DNA of 64,000 nt from Streptomyces sp. NRRL F-5123 (GCF_000721495.1 NZ_JOHY01000010.1:62001-126000), one strand, 5' to 3'; positions 38,237 through 47,689 are shown, numbered from the stretch's first letter. Notes: a model not told the origin generated them from the sequence alone. Numbers and translations: made by a program.

Positions 38237-40267
38237 TTAGTGCTCGCGCAGCACCCGCACTCCGTGGCCGTCCAGGGTGACCTGCCCGCCCGCGGCGAAC
38301 GTGTCGCCGGTCAGCAGATCCGTACCTCCGACGGCGGCCGGTGCGGTGACCGGCTGGTCGGAGTGGTTGAGCAGGAAGAGCAGCCGGGTGCCGTCGGGGG
38401 CCACCCGGGCGGCGGTCTCCAGGTGGGGCAGGCCGGGGTGGCGGGTGGCGACCCCGGCGGTGTCCAGCACCTGGCGGACGACCCAGTCGACGCCCGGCTG
38501 GTCGAGTCCGGCGGCGACGTACCAGCCGTGCCCGGACCCGAAGGTGTTGCGGGTCACGGCGGGGGTGCCCGCGTAGAAGTCGGCCTGGTAGCTGCCGACC
38601 GCGTCGGCGCCCTGCGGGATGACCAGCTCGAAGACCAGCCGGGCCGCGGACTCCACGGCGTCCGGGCCGGAGCCGAGCAGCACCGGGTTGGTGAACTCCG
38701 GCTCGCGGGCGTCCCATTCGTCGATGCGGATGCCCATGAGCGGGGCGAGCGGGCCCGGCACGTCGGCGAGGAAGGCGTTGTCGCTCTCGTCGACCCGGCC
38801 GGACAGGTAGCTCGCCAGCACCGAGCCGCCGCGCCGGGCGACGGCTTCGAGGCGCTGGGCCAGGTCGCCCTTGACCATGTGCAGGGCGGGGGCCACGACC
38901 ACGTCGTAGCCGTCGAGTCCGGCGGTCACGGGGACCACGTCGACGTCGACGCCCGCCTCCCACAGTGCGCGGTAGTAGGCCAGCACGACCTGCGGGTAGC
39001 GGACATGGCGGTTGGGGCCGTCGGAGATCTCCAGCGTCCACCAGCTGTCCCAGTCGAAGAGCAGCGCGACCCTCGCCGGGGTGCGCGCGCCCAGCGCGAC
39101 GGGACCGAAGTCCGCCAGCTCGGCGCCGAGCGCGGCCACCTCGCGGAAGACCCGGGTGTCGTCGCGGCCCGCGTGGTTGATGACCGCGCCGAAGAGCTTC
39201 TCGCTCGCGCCGCGCGAGGCCCGCATCTGGAAGTAGAGGACGGCGTCGGCGCCGTGCGCGATCGCCTGCCAGCTCCACAGCCGCATGACGCCGGGCCGCT
39301 TGACGGGGTTGACGTCGCGGCACGCGGTCGTGGTCGGGGCCTGCTCCATGAGCCAGAACGGCTGGCCGCCCTTGAGGCCGCGCATCAGGTCGTGGCTCAG
39401 GCCCATCCACGCCGGAGTGGTGTTCTCCGGCGGGTAGTTGTCCCAGGACGCGAAGTCCAGGTGCTCCGCCCAGCGGTGGTAGTCGATGGGCCGGTACATG
39501 CCCATGAAGTTGGTGGTGACGGGCAGGTCGGGGCTGAAGCGGCGGATCGCGTCCTTCTCGTCGCGGAAGTTGGCGAGCATCGCGTCGGACATGAAGCGCA
39601 GGTAGTCCAGGGTGATGCCCTGGAAGGCGGTGTGGTCGGGGCCGCGCCAGTGCTCGGTGAGCGCGGACGGCGGCTCGATCTCGTCCCAGTCGTAGAAGGT
39701 GTGCGACCAGAAGTCGGTGTACCAGGCGGCGTTGAGCGCCTCCAGCGTCCCGTAGCGCGTGCGCAGCCAGTCCCGGAAGCCCGCCGCGCACAGGTCGCAG
39801 TAGCAGGCGCCGCCGTACTCGTTGCCGATGTGCCAGGCGATGACCGACGGGCGGCCGGCGTAGCGCTCGGCGACCCGCGCCGCCAGCCCGGCGGACAGCC
39901 GGCGGAAGGCCGGGGCGCTGGGGCAGGAGTTGTGGCGCTGGCCGAAGCGGTGCTTGCGGCCCTCGAAGTCGGTGCGGGTCACCTCGGGGTAGGCGCGCGC
40001 GAGCCACGCGGGGTGCGCGCCCGTCCCCGTGGCCAGGCAGATCCGCCGGCCCTGCGCCTCGGCCTCGTCCACCGCCCGGTCCAGCACGGTGAAGTCGTAG
40101 GTGTCCTCGGCCGGTTGGGTCTTGGCCCAGACGAAGACGCCGAGGGTGACGGTGTCGATGCGAGCGGCGTCGAAGAGCCGGTAGTCGTCCTTCCACACGT
40201 GCTCCGGCCACTGCTCGGGGTTGTAGTCCCCGCCGAAGGGGGTGCTGGGCGTGACGGGCAGGCTCAT
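38237..40267 (-). CDS. GH42 glycoside hydrolase (beta-galactosidase/arabinopyranosidase type)
   Basis: 676 residues from ATG 40267, overlapping the upstream stop by four bases. GH42 landmarks are FGGDYNPEQWPEHVWKDD, acid/base Glu150 in IAWHIGNEYGG, nucleophile Glu308 in FWLMEQAPT and the zinc-site cysteines Cys115, Cys155, Cys157 and Cys160 (ACYCDLC). The enzyme removes beta-D-galactosyl or alpha-L-arabinopyranosyl ends. In this xylan-like locus it may strip galactose or arabinopyranose side groups; that specificity is inferred. It has no signal peptide and is the last gene of the importer operon. Confidence 0.93.
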   Translation of the reverse strand: MSLPVTPSTPFGGDYNPEQWPEHVWKDDYRLFDAARIDTVTLGVFVWAKTQPAEDTYDFTVLDRAVDEAEAQGRRICLATGTGAHPAWLARAYPEVTRTDFEGRKHRFGQRHNSCPSAPAFRRLSAGLAARVAERYAGRPSVIAWHIGNEYGGACYCDLCAAGFRDWLRTRYGTLEALNAAWYTDFWSHTFYDWDEIEPPSALTEHWRGPDHTAFQGITLDYLRFMSDAMLANFRDEKDAIRRFSPDLPVTTNFMGMYRPIDYHRWAEHLDFASWDNYPPENTTPAWMGLSHDLMRGLKGGQPFWLMEQAPTTTACRDVNPVKRPGVMRLWSWQAIAHGADAVLYFQMRASRGASEKLFGAVINHAGRDDTRVFREVAALGAELADFGPVALGARTPARVALLFDWDSWWTLEISDGPNRHVRYPQVVLAYYRALWEAGVDVDVVPVTAGLDGYDVVVAPALHMVKGDLAQRLEAVARRGGSVLASYLSGRVDESDNAFLADVPGPLAPLMGIRIDEWDAREPEFTNPVLLGSGPDAVESAARLVFELVIPQGADAVGSYQADFYAGTPAVTRNTFGSGHGWYVAAGLDQPGVDWVVRQVLDTAGVATRHPGLPHLETAARVAPDGTRLLFLLNHSDQPVTAPAAVGGTDLLTGDTFAAGGQVTLDGHGVRVLREH

Positions 40268-40953
40268 GCGGTGAATTCCTCGCGGATCCGGTCGATCATC
40301 GGCCGGCTGTTGGTGAGCGTCACGGCGGCGATGACGGACGCGAGCAGGAAGGGCAGCAGCTGCGCACCTGCCAGGGTCACGGCGAAGGCGGCGGCCAGCA
40401 CGCACAGGTTGCCGAGCGTCGCCTTGAAGCCGCGCACCAGGAAGAACGCGGCCAGCCGCGCGGTGTCGCGGGTGCGGAAGCTGAACAGTGCGCTGATGAC
40501 CATGGCGTTGACCATCCACAGCGCGGAGACGGCCGCGAATGCGGCGAGCAGCCCGGTCCACCAGCCCGGCACGCCCGCCGCGTCCCGGTGGGTGAGGACG
40601 GTCGCGACGAGCGCCATCGCGACCAGCCAGGGGGTGAACACCTTGAGCGCGTCCACCGCGTTGGCGCGGTAGCCGCGCCGGAAGGCGCGCGCCGGGTGCA
40701 GTTCGGTGAGGTCGCGGCTGCGCCGCTGCCACGCGTAGAGCCCGGCGGACCACGCGGGTCCCGCGGGCAGCGCGCACAGCGCGGCCAGCGGCACGTTGCT
40801 CGCGTCGCGGTCGAGCAGCCCGAGCACCACCAGCCCGGGGGCCACCGCGACGAGCAGCAGCACCTCGACCACCAGCAGGCTGTAGACGAGGGCTGCGGCG
40901 CGGGCGAGCGGGCCCTCGCCGAACTCCTTGCGGGCTGCGGACGCGGCGCTCAT
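40264..40953 (-). CDS. YesL-like DUF624 membrane protein
   Basis: 229 residues with about five membrane segments (VYSLLVVEVLLLVAVAPGLV, ALWMVNAMVISALFSF, LCVLAAAFAVTLAGAQLLP). DUF624 proteins are common in oligosaccharide loci of Gram-positive bacteria next to LplB/YtcP importers, but their role is unknown. It lies 31 bases after the GH39 gene and overlaps GH42, so the three are made together. Confidence 0.85.
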   Translation of the reverse strand: MSAASAARKEFGEGPLARAAALVYSLLVVEVLLLVAVAPGLVVLGLLDRDASNVPLAALCALPAGPAWSAGLYAWQRRSRDLTELHPARAFRRGYRANAVDALKVFTPWLVAMALVATVLTHRDAAGVPGWWTGLLAAFAAVSALWMVNAMVISALFSFRTRDTARLAAFFLVRGFKATLGNLCVLAAAFAVTLAGAQLLPFLLASVIAAVTLTNSRPMIDRIREEFTA

Positions 40954-40984
40954 GCGTGGCCTCCTGCGACGTCGGACGCGGCGC

Positions 40985-42532
40985 TCATGCCGGGCTCCCC
41001 TCCGGGGCCGAGGCGGGGTCGAGGCCGAGGAGCCGGCGCTCGTCCCACCACTGCGGGGTGCGGTCGGTGACCGGGGTCAGCTCCAGCAGGGTGACCTCGT
41101 GGCGGGCCAGGACGAGGTCGACCTCGACCCTCCCGCCGGCAACGGGCAGGCTGCGGTGGATGCGGGACGGCTCGGCGGCCTCCCGCAAAGCCGCCAGTTG
41201 CCGGCGGTCGGGCGACAGGGGGCGGCCCATCTCGGCCCACGCGGCCCACGCGTTGCCGGCGTCCTCGGAGACCGAGGAGCGGTGCGCGTAGACCGTGGCG
41301 TTGCCGGGGCCGCCGACCGGGACCGACAGCCGTACGGTGTGGCCGTCGACGACCTCGCCGGTGCCGGTGTGGTCCACGGGCGCCCAGGCCAGGACGGTGA
41401 CCCGACCGTCGGCGTGCCGGGTGACGAGGTGGTCGGCGCCGCGCGCGAGGACGTCGCCGCCCATCCGGGCCATGAAGGCGTACAGGTGGTAGGTGGGCTT
41501 CTTGATCTGCCGGTGGGTGAGCAGCCCGAACCCGCCGTGGAAGAGGGCGGTGGGGATGCCGACCTCCTCGAACATGTCGCTGAAGGTCCAGTAGGAGAAG
41601 GAGTCCACCAGGTCGCCGCCGGCCGCCAGCACGGGCGCGAGGTACGCGGCGTGCAGCGCGGTGTCGTGCACCGGGTTGTCGGGGCGGTAGGAGGAGTTGA
41701 ACTCCGTGATGTGCACGGGCAGTCCGGCGAGCTTGCTGCCCGCGAGCTGCTCGCGCGGCGCCGCGAACTGCTCCAGCAGCGCCGAGGCGGGCCCGAGCGT
41801 CTGGTGCACCCCGAAGGGGACGTGCTGCGCGGGACCGGTGGAGTAGGCGTGCCGGCTGACGAAGTCGCAGGGGGCGCCGCTGGCTTCGACGAATTCGGCG
41901 AAGCCGGTCATCCAGTGCGGCTGGTAGCCGGGCGCCAGCGAGGGCCCGCCGACCTGGAGCCCGGCGTCCACCTCCTTGACCGCCGCGGCGCTGACCTCGT
42001 AGAGGCGGTGGTAGGCGTCCTGGTCGGCGCCTTCCCAGAAGTCGGGGAGGTTGGGCTCGTTCCACACCTCGATGGGCCAGGTGCGCACCTCGTCGAGGCC
42101 GTAGCGGTCGACGAGGTGCGCGACCGTGCCGCGTACCAGGTCCGCCCACTCGCGCCAGTCGCGCGGCGGGGTGACGTTGCCCTTCCACCAGAAGACCGTC
42201 TGCTCGCCGGACGCCAGCTCGCCCGGCATGAAGCCGAGTTCGACGAAGGGCTTGATGCCGAGGTCGAGATAGGCGTCGACGACCTGGTCGACGTAGCTGA
42301 AGGAGTGCCGCACGTGCCGTGCCCCGGCGTGCTCGTACGGGCGGTGCACGCCGGTCTGGTCGCTCAGCAGGCCGTGGCCCCTGATGTGCCGGAAGCCGAT
42401 GTCCTGCTGGACGAGGGCGAGCGAGTCCTGGTAGTCGCGCCGCAGGGCGAGGTCGAACCGGCCGGTCCCGACGCAGAAGCGCCACGCGTCCGTCAGATGT
42501 CCTGAAGGCTGGTCGGGTACTGGGATCCGCAC
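40985..42532 (-). CDS. GH39 beta-xylosidase
   Basis: 515 residues from a GTG with AAAGGA eight bases before. GH39 landmarks are RHIRGHGLLSD, YVDQVVDAYLDLGIKPFVEL, acid/base Glu159 in EVWNEPNLPDFW and nucleophile Glu277 in VHITEFNSSY. The family contains beta-xylosidases and alpha-L-iduronidases; length and locus favour beta-xylosidase that trims xylo-oligomers to xylose. There is no signal peptide. It sits between the binding-protein and DUF624 genes in the operon. Confidence 0.92.
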   Translation of the reverse strand: MRIPVPDQPSGHLTDAWRFCVGTGRFDLALRRDYQDSLALVQQDIGFRHIRGHGLLSDQTGVHRPYEHAGARHVRHSFSYVDQVVDAYLDLGIKPFVELGFMPGELASGEQTVFWWKGNVTPPRDWREWADLVRGTVAHLVDRYGLDEVRTWPIEVWNEPNLPDFWEGADQDAYHRLYEVSAAAVKEVDAGLQVGGPSLAPGYQPHWMTGFAEFVEASGAPCDFVSRHAYSTGPAQHVPFGVHQTLGPASALLEQFAAPREQLAGSKLAGLPVHITEFNSSYRPDNPVHDTALHAAYLAPVLAAGGDLVDSFSYWTFSDMFEEVGIPTALFHGGFGLLTHRQIKKPTYHLYAFMARMGGDVLARGADHLVTRHADGRVTVLAWAPVDHTGTGEVVDGHTVRLSVPVGGPGNATVYAHRSSVSEDAGNAWAAWAEMGRPLSPDRRQLAALREAAEPSRIHRSLPVAGGRVEVDLVLARHEVTLLELTPVTDRTPQWWDERRLLGLDPASAPEGSPA

Positions 42533-42612
42533 AGTGGTGGTCCTTTACGAGGGTGCGTGTCTGCGTCGGTGCCGGCCGGTCCGGTGGGAGGGTCCCCGCT
42601 GCGGGCCGGGCG

Positions 42613-44286
42613 TCAGCTCTTGTCGGAGCCGTTCTTCTTGCTCTTGTAGCGGTCGTAGGCGCCGTTCACGAGGCTCAGGTACTGGTCGCCGTTCTTGCCC
42701 TTGAGCTCGCTCTTGAACTTGTCCCACTCGCTGAGCGGGCGCTTGCCGAGGATGAAGTCCAGGGTCTGCTGCTGGACGAAGTCCCACAGCGGCGCCTCGT
42801 AGAGCGAGAACTGCTCCTGCTCCTCGGAGTTGAGCGGGTACGGCGGCGGCACCGGGAGCGTCTTGCGGGCGGTCATGATCTTCTGGAATTCCTTCTCCTC
42901 GTCGGAGAAGACGGACTCCAGCAGCTGGGTGCTGCCGCCGTAGGCGAAGTTGCCGTTGGAGAAGCCGAAGTCGACGTTCAGCTTCTTCGTGCCGCTCGGG
43001 TTCAGACCGACGTAGTCGACGTCCTTGGCGAGCTTGAAGTTGCCTGCGGCGTCCTTGGTGTAGGTGACGCCCTCGACACCCCACTTGGCGAAGACCTGGC
43101 CCTCGTCGGAGTAGAACAGCCAGTCCACGAACTGCATGATCGCCACGAAGTCCTTGGAGTCGCGCGCCTTCGTGGAGATCATCAGGCCGTTCTCCAGGCG
43201 CGAGCCGACCTTGACCTCGCCCGCGGGGCCGACCGGCACCGGCATCTTGGTGACCTTGGCGCTCGGCACCGCCTTGGCCAGGCCCGGACGGTAGGTGTTG
43301 ACGAGCTCCTGCGCGTTGGTGGAGATCACGAACGACTTGCCGGAGGTGAACTTCGCGTTGGCCTGGTCGTCGGTCTGCGTGAAGCTCTCCGGGTCGAGGA
43401 GCTTCTCCTTCACCAGCTTCGCGGTGTACTCCACCATCGCCTTGTACTGGTCCATCGCGCCGGTCAGCACGAACTTGTCCGAGGCGGTGTCGTACGTGGC
43501 GTTGTGGTAACCCCAGCCGCCGCCGTAACCGGCGCCGAACGCCTGGCCGAAGGTCTGCAGCATGGCGCCGGCCGGGTGGGGCTGGCTCCAGCGGTCCGAC
43601 AGCGGGTACTTGTCGGGGTGCGCGGCCCTCATCGCCTTGAGGACGTTGTAGAGGTCGTCGAGCGTCTTGGGCATCTGCAGGCCCAGCTCGTCCAGGATGT
43701 CGGTGCGGATCGCGAAGGTGTAGTCGACCCAGACGTCCTCGTGCAGGCCCGGCAGCACGTAGTACTTGCCGTCGTCCTGCACGACGGTCTCGACGTCGCC
43801 CTGCAGGTTCCACCTCTTGATCTTGTCCTGGTAGTTGGGCATCAGGTGGACGTAGTCGCTGACGGCCAGGATCGCGCCGGAGGAGACGAACGCCACCTCC
43901 TGGCCGTAGTAGGTCTTGGGGATCAGGAAGGGGGCGTCACCGGCGCCGATCATGACGCTGCGCTTGTTCTCGTAGTCGCTCAGCGGGATGACGGTCGGCT
44001 TGAGCGTGACGTTCGTGCGCTTGGCCAGCTCGGTCCAGAAGAGCCAGTTGCCCTTCTCGGGGTAGCCGGGGTTGTCGTTGAGCATGGTGGTGAGGGTGAA
44101 GGGCTTCGTCGCCTTGAACTGGTCGCCGACGCCGAACTTGTCCATGGCGTCGGCTCTGTTCTTCGACAGGTCCGAGCTCTTCTTGTCGCCGCCGCCGTCG
44201 CTGCTGCAGGCGCTCAGGCCGAGCGTCGCCGCACCGAGCGTGGCGCCCAGCGAAACGAGCATCGACCGGCGGGAGATGTTGTTCAT
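42613..44286 (-). CDS. LplA-type oligosaccharide-binding lipoprotein
   Basis: 557 residues, longer than ordinary sugar-binding proteins and typical of the LplA/aldouronate group. The N-terminus has a twin-arginine-like signal (ISRRSMLVSLGATLGAATLG) with lipobox LSACSS, so it may be exported folded by Tat. The mature part includes LTTMLNDNPGYPEKGNWLFW, YYVLPGLHEDVWVDYTFAIR, PLSDRWSQPHP and VDWLFYSDEGQVFAKWGVEG. It should capture xylo-oligomers bearing glucuronate at the cell surface and hand them to LplB/YtcP. It lies 120 bases after ytcP. Confidence 0.9.
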   Translation of the reverse strand: MNNISRRSMLVSLGATLGAATLGLSACSSDGGGDKKSSDLSKNRADAMDKFGVGDQFKATKPFTLTTMLNDNPGYPEKGNWLFWTELAKRTNVTLKPTVIPLSDYENKRSVMIGAGDAPFLIPKTYYGQEVAFVSSGAILAVSDYVHLMPNYQDKIKRWNLQGDVETVVQDDGKYYVLPGLHEDVWVDYTFAIRTDILDELGLQMPKTLDDLYNVLKAMRAAHPDKYPLSDRWSQPHPAGAMLQTFGQAFGAGYGGGWGYHNATYDTASDKFVLTGAMDQYKAMVEYTAKLVKEKLLDPESFTQTDDQANAKFTSGKSFVISTNAQELVNTYRPGLAKAVPSAKVTKMPVPVGPAGEVKVGSRLENGLMISTKARDSKDFVAIMQFVDWLFYSDEGQVFAKWGVEGVTYTKDAAGNFKLAKDVDYVGLNPSGTKKLNVDFGFSNGNFAYGGSTQLLESVFSDEEKEFQKIMTARKTLPVPPPYPLNSEEQEQFSLYEAPLWDFVQQQTLDFILGKRPLSEWDKFKSELKGKNGDQYLSLVNGAYDRYKSKKNGSDKS

Positions 44287-44406
44287 GGGGACTCCATTCC
44301 CGCCATGCGCGGGAGTTCGGGGTAGGGGGTGGTACGGGACGGGTCTGGCACGGGTGTTGCGTACGGGCCGCGAACGCGGCCCGCGCGCGGCGGCGCTCCC
44401 CGGGGG

Positions 44407-45333
44407 TCAGCCCTTGACGGCGCCGAGCGTGACCCCGGAGACGAAGTAGCGCTGGACGAAGGGGTAGACGACCAGGATCGGGAGGGTGGTCAGCACGATC
44501 GTCACGGCCTGGATGTTGGCGCCGATCGCGGTCGCGTCCGCCTCCGAGAAGCCCACGGAGGTGCCGCCGGTGGCACCGGCGATCATGTTGCGCAGGTAGA
44601 CGGTGACCGGCATCAGGTCGGAGTGGTCCATGTAGAGGAAGGCCGTGAACCACGAGTTCCAGAAGGACACCGCGTAGAAGAGCACCATCGTGGCCAGCAC
44701 CGCCTTGGACAGCGGGAGCACGACGCGCCACAGGATGCCGTACGTGTTCAGGCCGTCGATCGCGGCGGCCTCCTCCAGCTCCACCGGCAGACCCTCGAAG
44801 AAGGCCTTCATCACCAGCAGGTTGAACACGCTGATCGCATTGGGCAGCGCGATGGCCCACACGCTGTTCTTCAGGCCGAGCGTGGTGACCAGGATGTAGT
44901 TCGGGATCAGGCCGCCGCTGAAGAACATCGTGAAGACGGCGACACCGACCAGCACCCCGCGGCCGCGCAGGTCCTTCTTGGACAGCACGTACGCGTAGCA
45001 GGTGGTCAGCACCATTGCCACGACCGTGGCGGCGACGGTGTAGACGACCGTGTTGCGGTAGTCCGTCCAGAACAGCGAGTTGCTCATCACGGCCTTGTAG
45101 GTCGTGACGTTGAAGCCGCGCGGCCAGAGGCTGACCTTGCCCGACCGGATGTAGCCGTCCTCGCTGAAGGAGCGGGCCACGATGTTGACCACCGGGTAGA
45201 GCGTCACCACGACGACCCCGAGCAGGATCAGCGTGTTGACCACCTGGAAGACCCGGTAGCTGCGGCTGGTGCTGATCCCGGCCGGCCGCATCGTCGGCCG
45301 GTCGTCGGTGGCGGTTGTGTCGAGGGCTACCAC
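44407..45333 (-). CDS. YtcP-type carbohydrate ABC permease
   Basis: 308 residues from the GTG at 45333, overlapping the LplB stop by seven bases. About six membrane segments are present, starting VNTLILLGVVVVTLYPVVNI. The ATPase-contact loop reads ELEEAAAIDGLNTYGILWRV, the EAA motif of inner-membrane permeases. FMFFSGGLIPNYILVTTLGL-like and WNSWFTAFLYM segments match YtcP. With LplB it forms the channel. No ATPase gene is in the locus, so a shared MsiK-type ATPase encoded elsewhere is expected, as is usual for Streptomyces sugar importers. Confidence 0.93.
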   Translation of the reverse strand: MVALDTTATDDRPTMRPAGISTSRSYRVFQVVNTLILLGVVVVTLYPVVNIVARSFSEDGYIRSGKVSLWPRGFNVTTYKAVMSNSLFWTDYRNTVVYTVAATVVAMVLTTCYAYVLSKKDLRGRGVLVGVAVFTMFFSGGLIPNYILVTTLGLKNSVWAIALPNAISVFNLLVMKAFFEGLPVELEEAAAIDGLNTYGILWRVVLPLSKAVLATMVLFYAVSFWNSWFTAFLYMDHSDLMPVTVYLRNMIAGATGGTSVGFSEADATAIGANIQAVTIVLTTLPILVVYPFVQRYFVSGVTLGAVKG

Positions 45334-46334
45334 AGGCTCGTCCCCACTGTGCGACGTGAAATCCGGTTGGCCGTGACGATCAGCACCAGCCCGATCACGG
45401 ACTCGAACAGCCCGATCGCGGCGGCATAGCTGAAGTTGTTGGAGACGACGCCCATCCGGTACAGGTACGTGGAGATGACATCCGCCGTCGGGTACGTCAG
45501 CGGGTTGTAGAGGAGCAGGATCTTCTCGAAGCCCACCGCCATGAACGTGCCGATGTTGAGGATCAGCAGCGTGACCATGGTGGGCCGGATGCCCGGCAGC
45601 GTGACGTGCCAGGTCTGCTTCCAGCGGTTGGCGCCGTCGATCCGCGCGGCCTCGTAGAGGTTGTCGTCGATCGAGGTGAGCGCGGCCAGGTAGAGGATCG
45701 TGCCCCAGCCGACCGTCTGCCACAGCTCGGACGACACGTAGATGGAGCGGAACCAGCCGGGCTCCTGGATGAACAGGATCTGCTTGTGCCCGAAGTGCCG
45801 GATCGCCTGGTTGACCGGGCCGTCGGCGGCCAGGAACTGCATGACCACACCGGCCACGATGACCGTCGACAGGAAGTGCGGCAGGTAGGAGATCGACTGC
45901 ACCAGCCGCTTGAACTTGCGGCTGCGCACCTCGTTCAGCAGCAGCGCCAGGATGATCGGCATCGGGAAGGCGAAGACCAGCGTCAGCACGCCCATGTACA
46001 GGGTGTTCCAGAAGACGTGCCAGAACTGCGGGTCGTGCCAGAAGAGCTTGAAGTAGCGCCAGCCGACCCACTCGTCGCCGAACATGCTGCTGCCGGGGTG
46101 GTACCGCCGGAAGGCGATGACGTTCCCGAGCATCGGCAGATACCGGAAGATCGCGAAGAACAGCAGCGGCAGCACCGCGAGTGAATAGAGCTGCCAGTCG
46201 CGGCGCAGCGACTGCCGCCAGGACCGTTTTGCCCCCTTGGCAGGCTTACCGCCCTTGGGGCGGGTCCGGGCGGATTTCCGCCCGCCCGCGCCAGAGGCTT
46301 CGGACGGCAGGTCCACCGTCCCCATCGTGCTCAT
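45327..46334 (-). CDS. LplB-type carbohydrate ABC permease
   Basis: 335 residues from ATG 46334 with GGAGG upstream. A basic N-terminal tail (about 45 residues, Lys/Arg/Gly) precedes six membrane segments. LplB hallmarks are YLPMLGNVIAFRRYHPG, QSISYLPHFLSTVIVAGVV and the EAA loop NLYEAARIDGANRWKQTWHV. It is the first gene of the six-gene operon lplB-ytcP-binding protein-GH39-DUF624-GH42, transcribed away from the LacI gene. Confidence 0.93.
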   Translation of the reverse strand: MSTMGTVDLPSEASGAGGRKSARTRPKGGKPAKGAKRSWRQSLRRDWQLYSLAVLPLLFFAIFRYLPMLGNVIAFRRYHPGSSMFGDEWVGWRYFKLFWHDPQFWHVFWNTLYMGVLTLVFAFPMPIILALLLNEVRSRKFKRLVQSISYLPHFLSTVIVAGVVMQFLAADGPVNQAIRHFGHKQILFIQEPGWFRSIYVSSELWQTVGWGTILYLAALTSIDDNLYEAARIDGANRWKQTWHVTLPGIRPTMVTLLILNIGTFMAVGFEKILLLYNPLTYPTADVISTYLYRMGVVSNNFSYAAAIGLFESVIGLVLIVTANRISRRTVGTSLW

Positions 46335-46448
46335 CGTCGGGCCTCCGTGCGGTGGATGGGTGACGCACGCCCACCTCGGCTGGCGCTGGTTCAACCATGC
46401 GCAGGACCGCGCCGACCTCCAGGAGGCGGCAAGACAGGAGCGGGCGAA

Positions 46449-46463
46449 GTCGAAACTTTCGAC
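46449..46463. promoter_or_regulatory. Operator O1, GTCGAAACTTTCGAC
   Basis: A perfect 15-base odd palindrome placed about 16-30 bases downstream of the predicted start of the importer operon mRNA, so a bound LacI-type repressor would block elongation. An identical site lies 165 bases away at 46614. The core CGAAACTTTCG resembles the box known upstream of Streptomyces xylan genes (recalled, not searched). Confidence 0.85.
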
Positions 46464-46485
46464 ATTCTTGCTTAATGTGTCGGGC

Positions 46486-46515
46486 AGCCTAAGGACGTGG
46501 CAGAACAGGTGTCAA
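46486..46515 (-). promoter_or_regulatory. Promoter of the lplB operon
   Basis: Read on the - strand: TTGACA (46515-46510), an 18-base spacer and TAGGCT (46491-46486). The start would be near 46479, about 145 bases before the lplB ATG. The rest of the 317-base gap 46335-46651 holds the two operators and a small palindrome TGCCCA-cccca-TGGGCA at 46577-46593. Confidence 0.65.
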
Positions 46516-46613
46516 TAGGTGGGACAGCAGCATTCGAGCCTGGTCTGGCCTCATCAAGTGCCGTATATTCGCCATCTGCCCACCCCATGGGCACAGCTTG
46601 TTTCCGTAGATGT

Positions 46614-46628
46614 GTCGAAACTTTCGAC
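46614..46628. promoter_or_regulatory. Operator O2, GTCGAAACTTTCGAC
   Basis: Identical to O1. It ends 23 bases before the GTG of the lacI-family gene, where it could autoregulate that gene. The 165-base separation, near 16 helical turns, would also allow a looped repressor bound to both sites. Confidence 0.85.
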
Positions 46629-46651
46629 ACCCTGCAGCGTAGGGCACCTCC

Positions 46652-47689
46652 GTGACCAGTACCGATCCAGCAGGCGGGCAGCGGGCCGCGACGATCGCCA
46701 CCATCGCCAGCGAGGTGGGCGTCTCAGTGGCGACCGTCTCCAAGGTCCTCAACGGACGAGCGGACGTGGCCGACGAGACCCGGGCGCGGGTCGAGGCCAG
46801 CCTCGAACGCCACCGCTACCGGCGCAGAAGCCGCCGTACGAACGAACCGAGCAACCAAGTACACCTGGTCTTCCACGAGTTCGACTCCGCGTGGGCCATG
46901 GAGATCATCCGCGGCGTGGAGGAGGCGGTGACCGCCGCCGGGATCGAACTGGTGCTCACCCAGCTCGGCGGCGTGCACCGGCCGCAGGACACCTGGCTGG
47001 ACCTGATCGTCGGCCGCCGGCCGCTCGGCGTGCTCCTCGTCCAGTGCGGGCTCGCCGAGGCCCAGCAGGAGAAGCTGCGCCGCCAGCGCGTCCCCTTCGT
47101 CGCCGTCGACACCGACAGCGCGACCCCCGCCGCCGTCCCCACCGTCGGCTCCAACAACTGGAACGGCGGCCTCATCGCCGCCCGCCACCTGCTCGAACTC
47201 GGCCACCGCCGGATCGCCGTCATCGCCGGCCCGGAGGACCTGCTGTGCAGCCGCGCCCGCCTCGCCGGCTTCAGCAGCGCCCACGACGAGGCCGGTCTCA
47301 CCATGGACCTCGGCCTCGTCCGGCACGGCAACTTCTACCTCGACGCCGGATACCGGCACGGCATGGAGCTGCTCCAGCTCCCCGACCCGCCCACCGCGAT
47401 CTTCGCCGGATCCGACGCCCAGGCCATGGGAGTCCTGCGCGCCGCACGGCAGTTGGGGCTGCGGCTGCCGGACGACCTGTCCGTCGTCGGCTACGACAAC
47501 CTGCCGGTCGCCGCCTGGATGGAACCGGCGCTCACCACCGTCCACCAGCCGCTGCACGACATGGCCGCCACCGCCACCCGCATGCTGCTGGACCTCGCGG
47601 CCGGCGCGGACGTCCCCACCAAGCGCATCGACCTGGGCACCGAACTGGTCGTCCGGGAGAGCACGGCGCCGCCCAAACCCGGGCCCTGA
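46652..47689 (+). CDS. LacI-family transcriptional regulator of the xylan-oligomer locus
   Basis: 345 residues from a GTG. The N-terminal helix-turn-helix and hinge read TIATIASEVGVSVATVSKVL and NGRADVADETRARVEASLER. The rest is the LacI ligand-binding fold (VHLVFHEFDSAWAMEIIRGV, GHRRIAVIAGPEDL, IFAGSDAQAMGVLRAA, LSVVGYDNLPVAAWMEPALT). It has no good ribosome binding site. It is divergent from the importer operon and flanked by O1 and O2, so it almost certainly represses both units. A xylo-oligomer or aldouronate is the expected inducer. Confidence 0.92.
   Translation: MTSTDPAGGQRAATIATIASEVGVSVATVSKVLNGRADVADETRARVEASLERHRYRRRSRRTNEPSNQVHLVFHEFDSAWAMEIIRGVEEAVTAAGIELVLTQLGGVHRPQDTWLDLIVGRRPLGVLLVQCGLAEAQQEKLRRQRVPFVAVDTDSATPAAVPTVGSNNWNGGLIAARHLLELGHRRIAVIAGPEDLLCSRARLAGFSSAHDEAGLTMDLGLVRHGNFYLDAGYRHGMELLQLPDPPTAIFAGSDAQAMGVLRAARQLGLRLPDDLSVVGYDNLPVAAWMEPALTTVHQPLHDMAATATRMLLDLAAGADVPTKRIDLGTELVVRESTAPPKPGP

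Noticed and set aside
35934..40211. 1425-codon antisense frame across the GH67 and GH42 genes
   Set aside because: Long open shadows are normal at this G+C content; it crosses two strong enzyme genes and a terminator and has low-complexity Arg/Ala composition.
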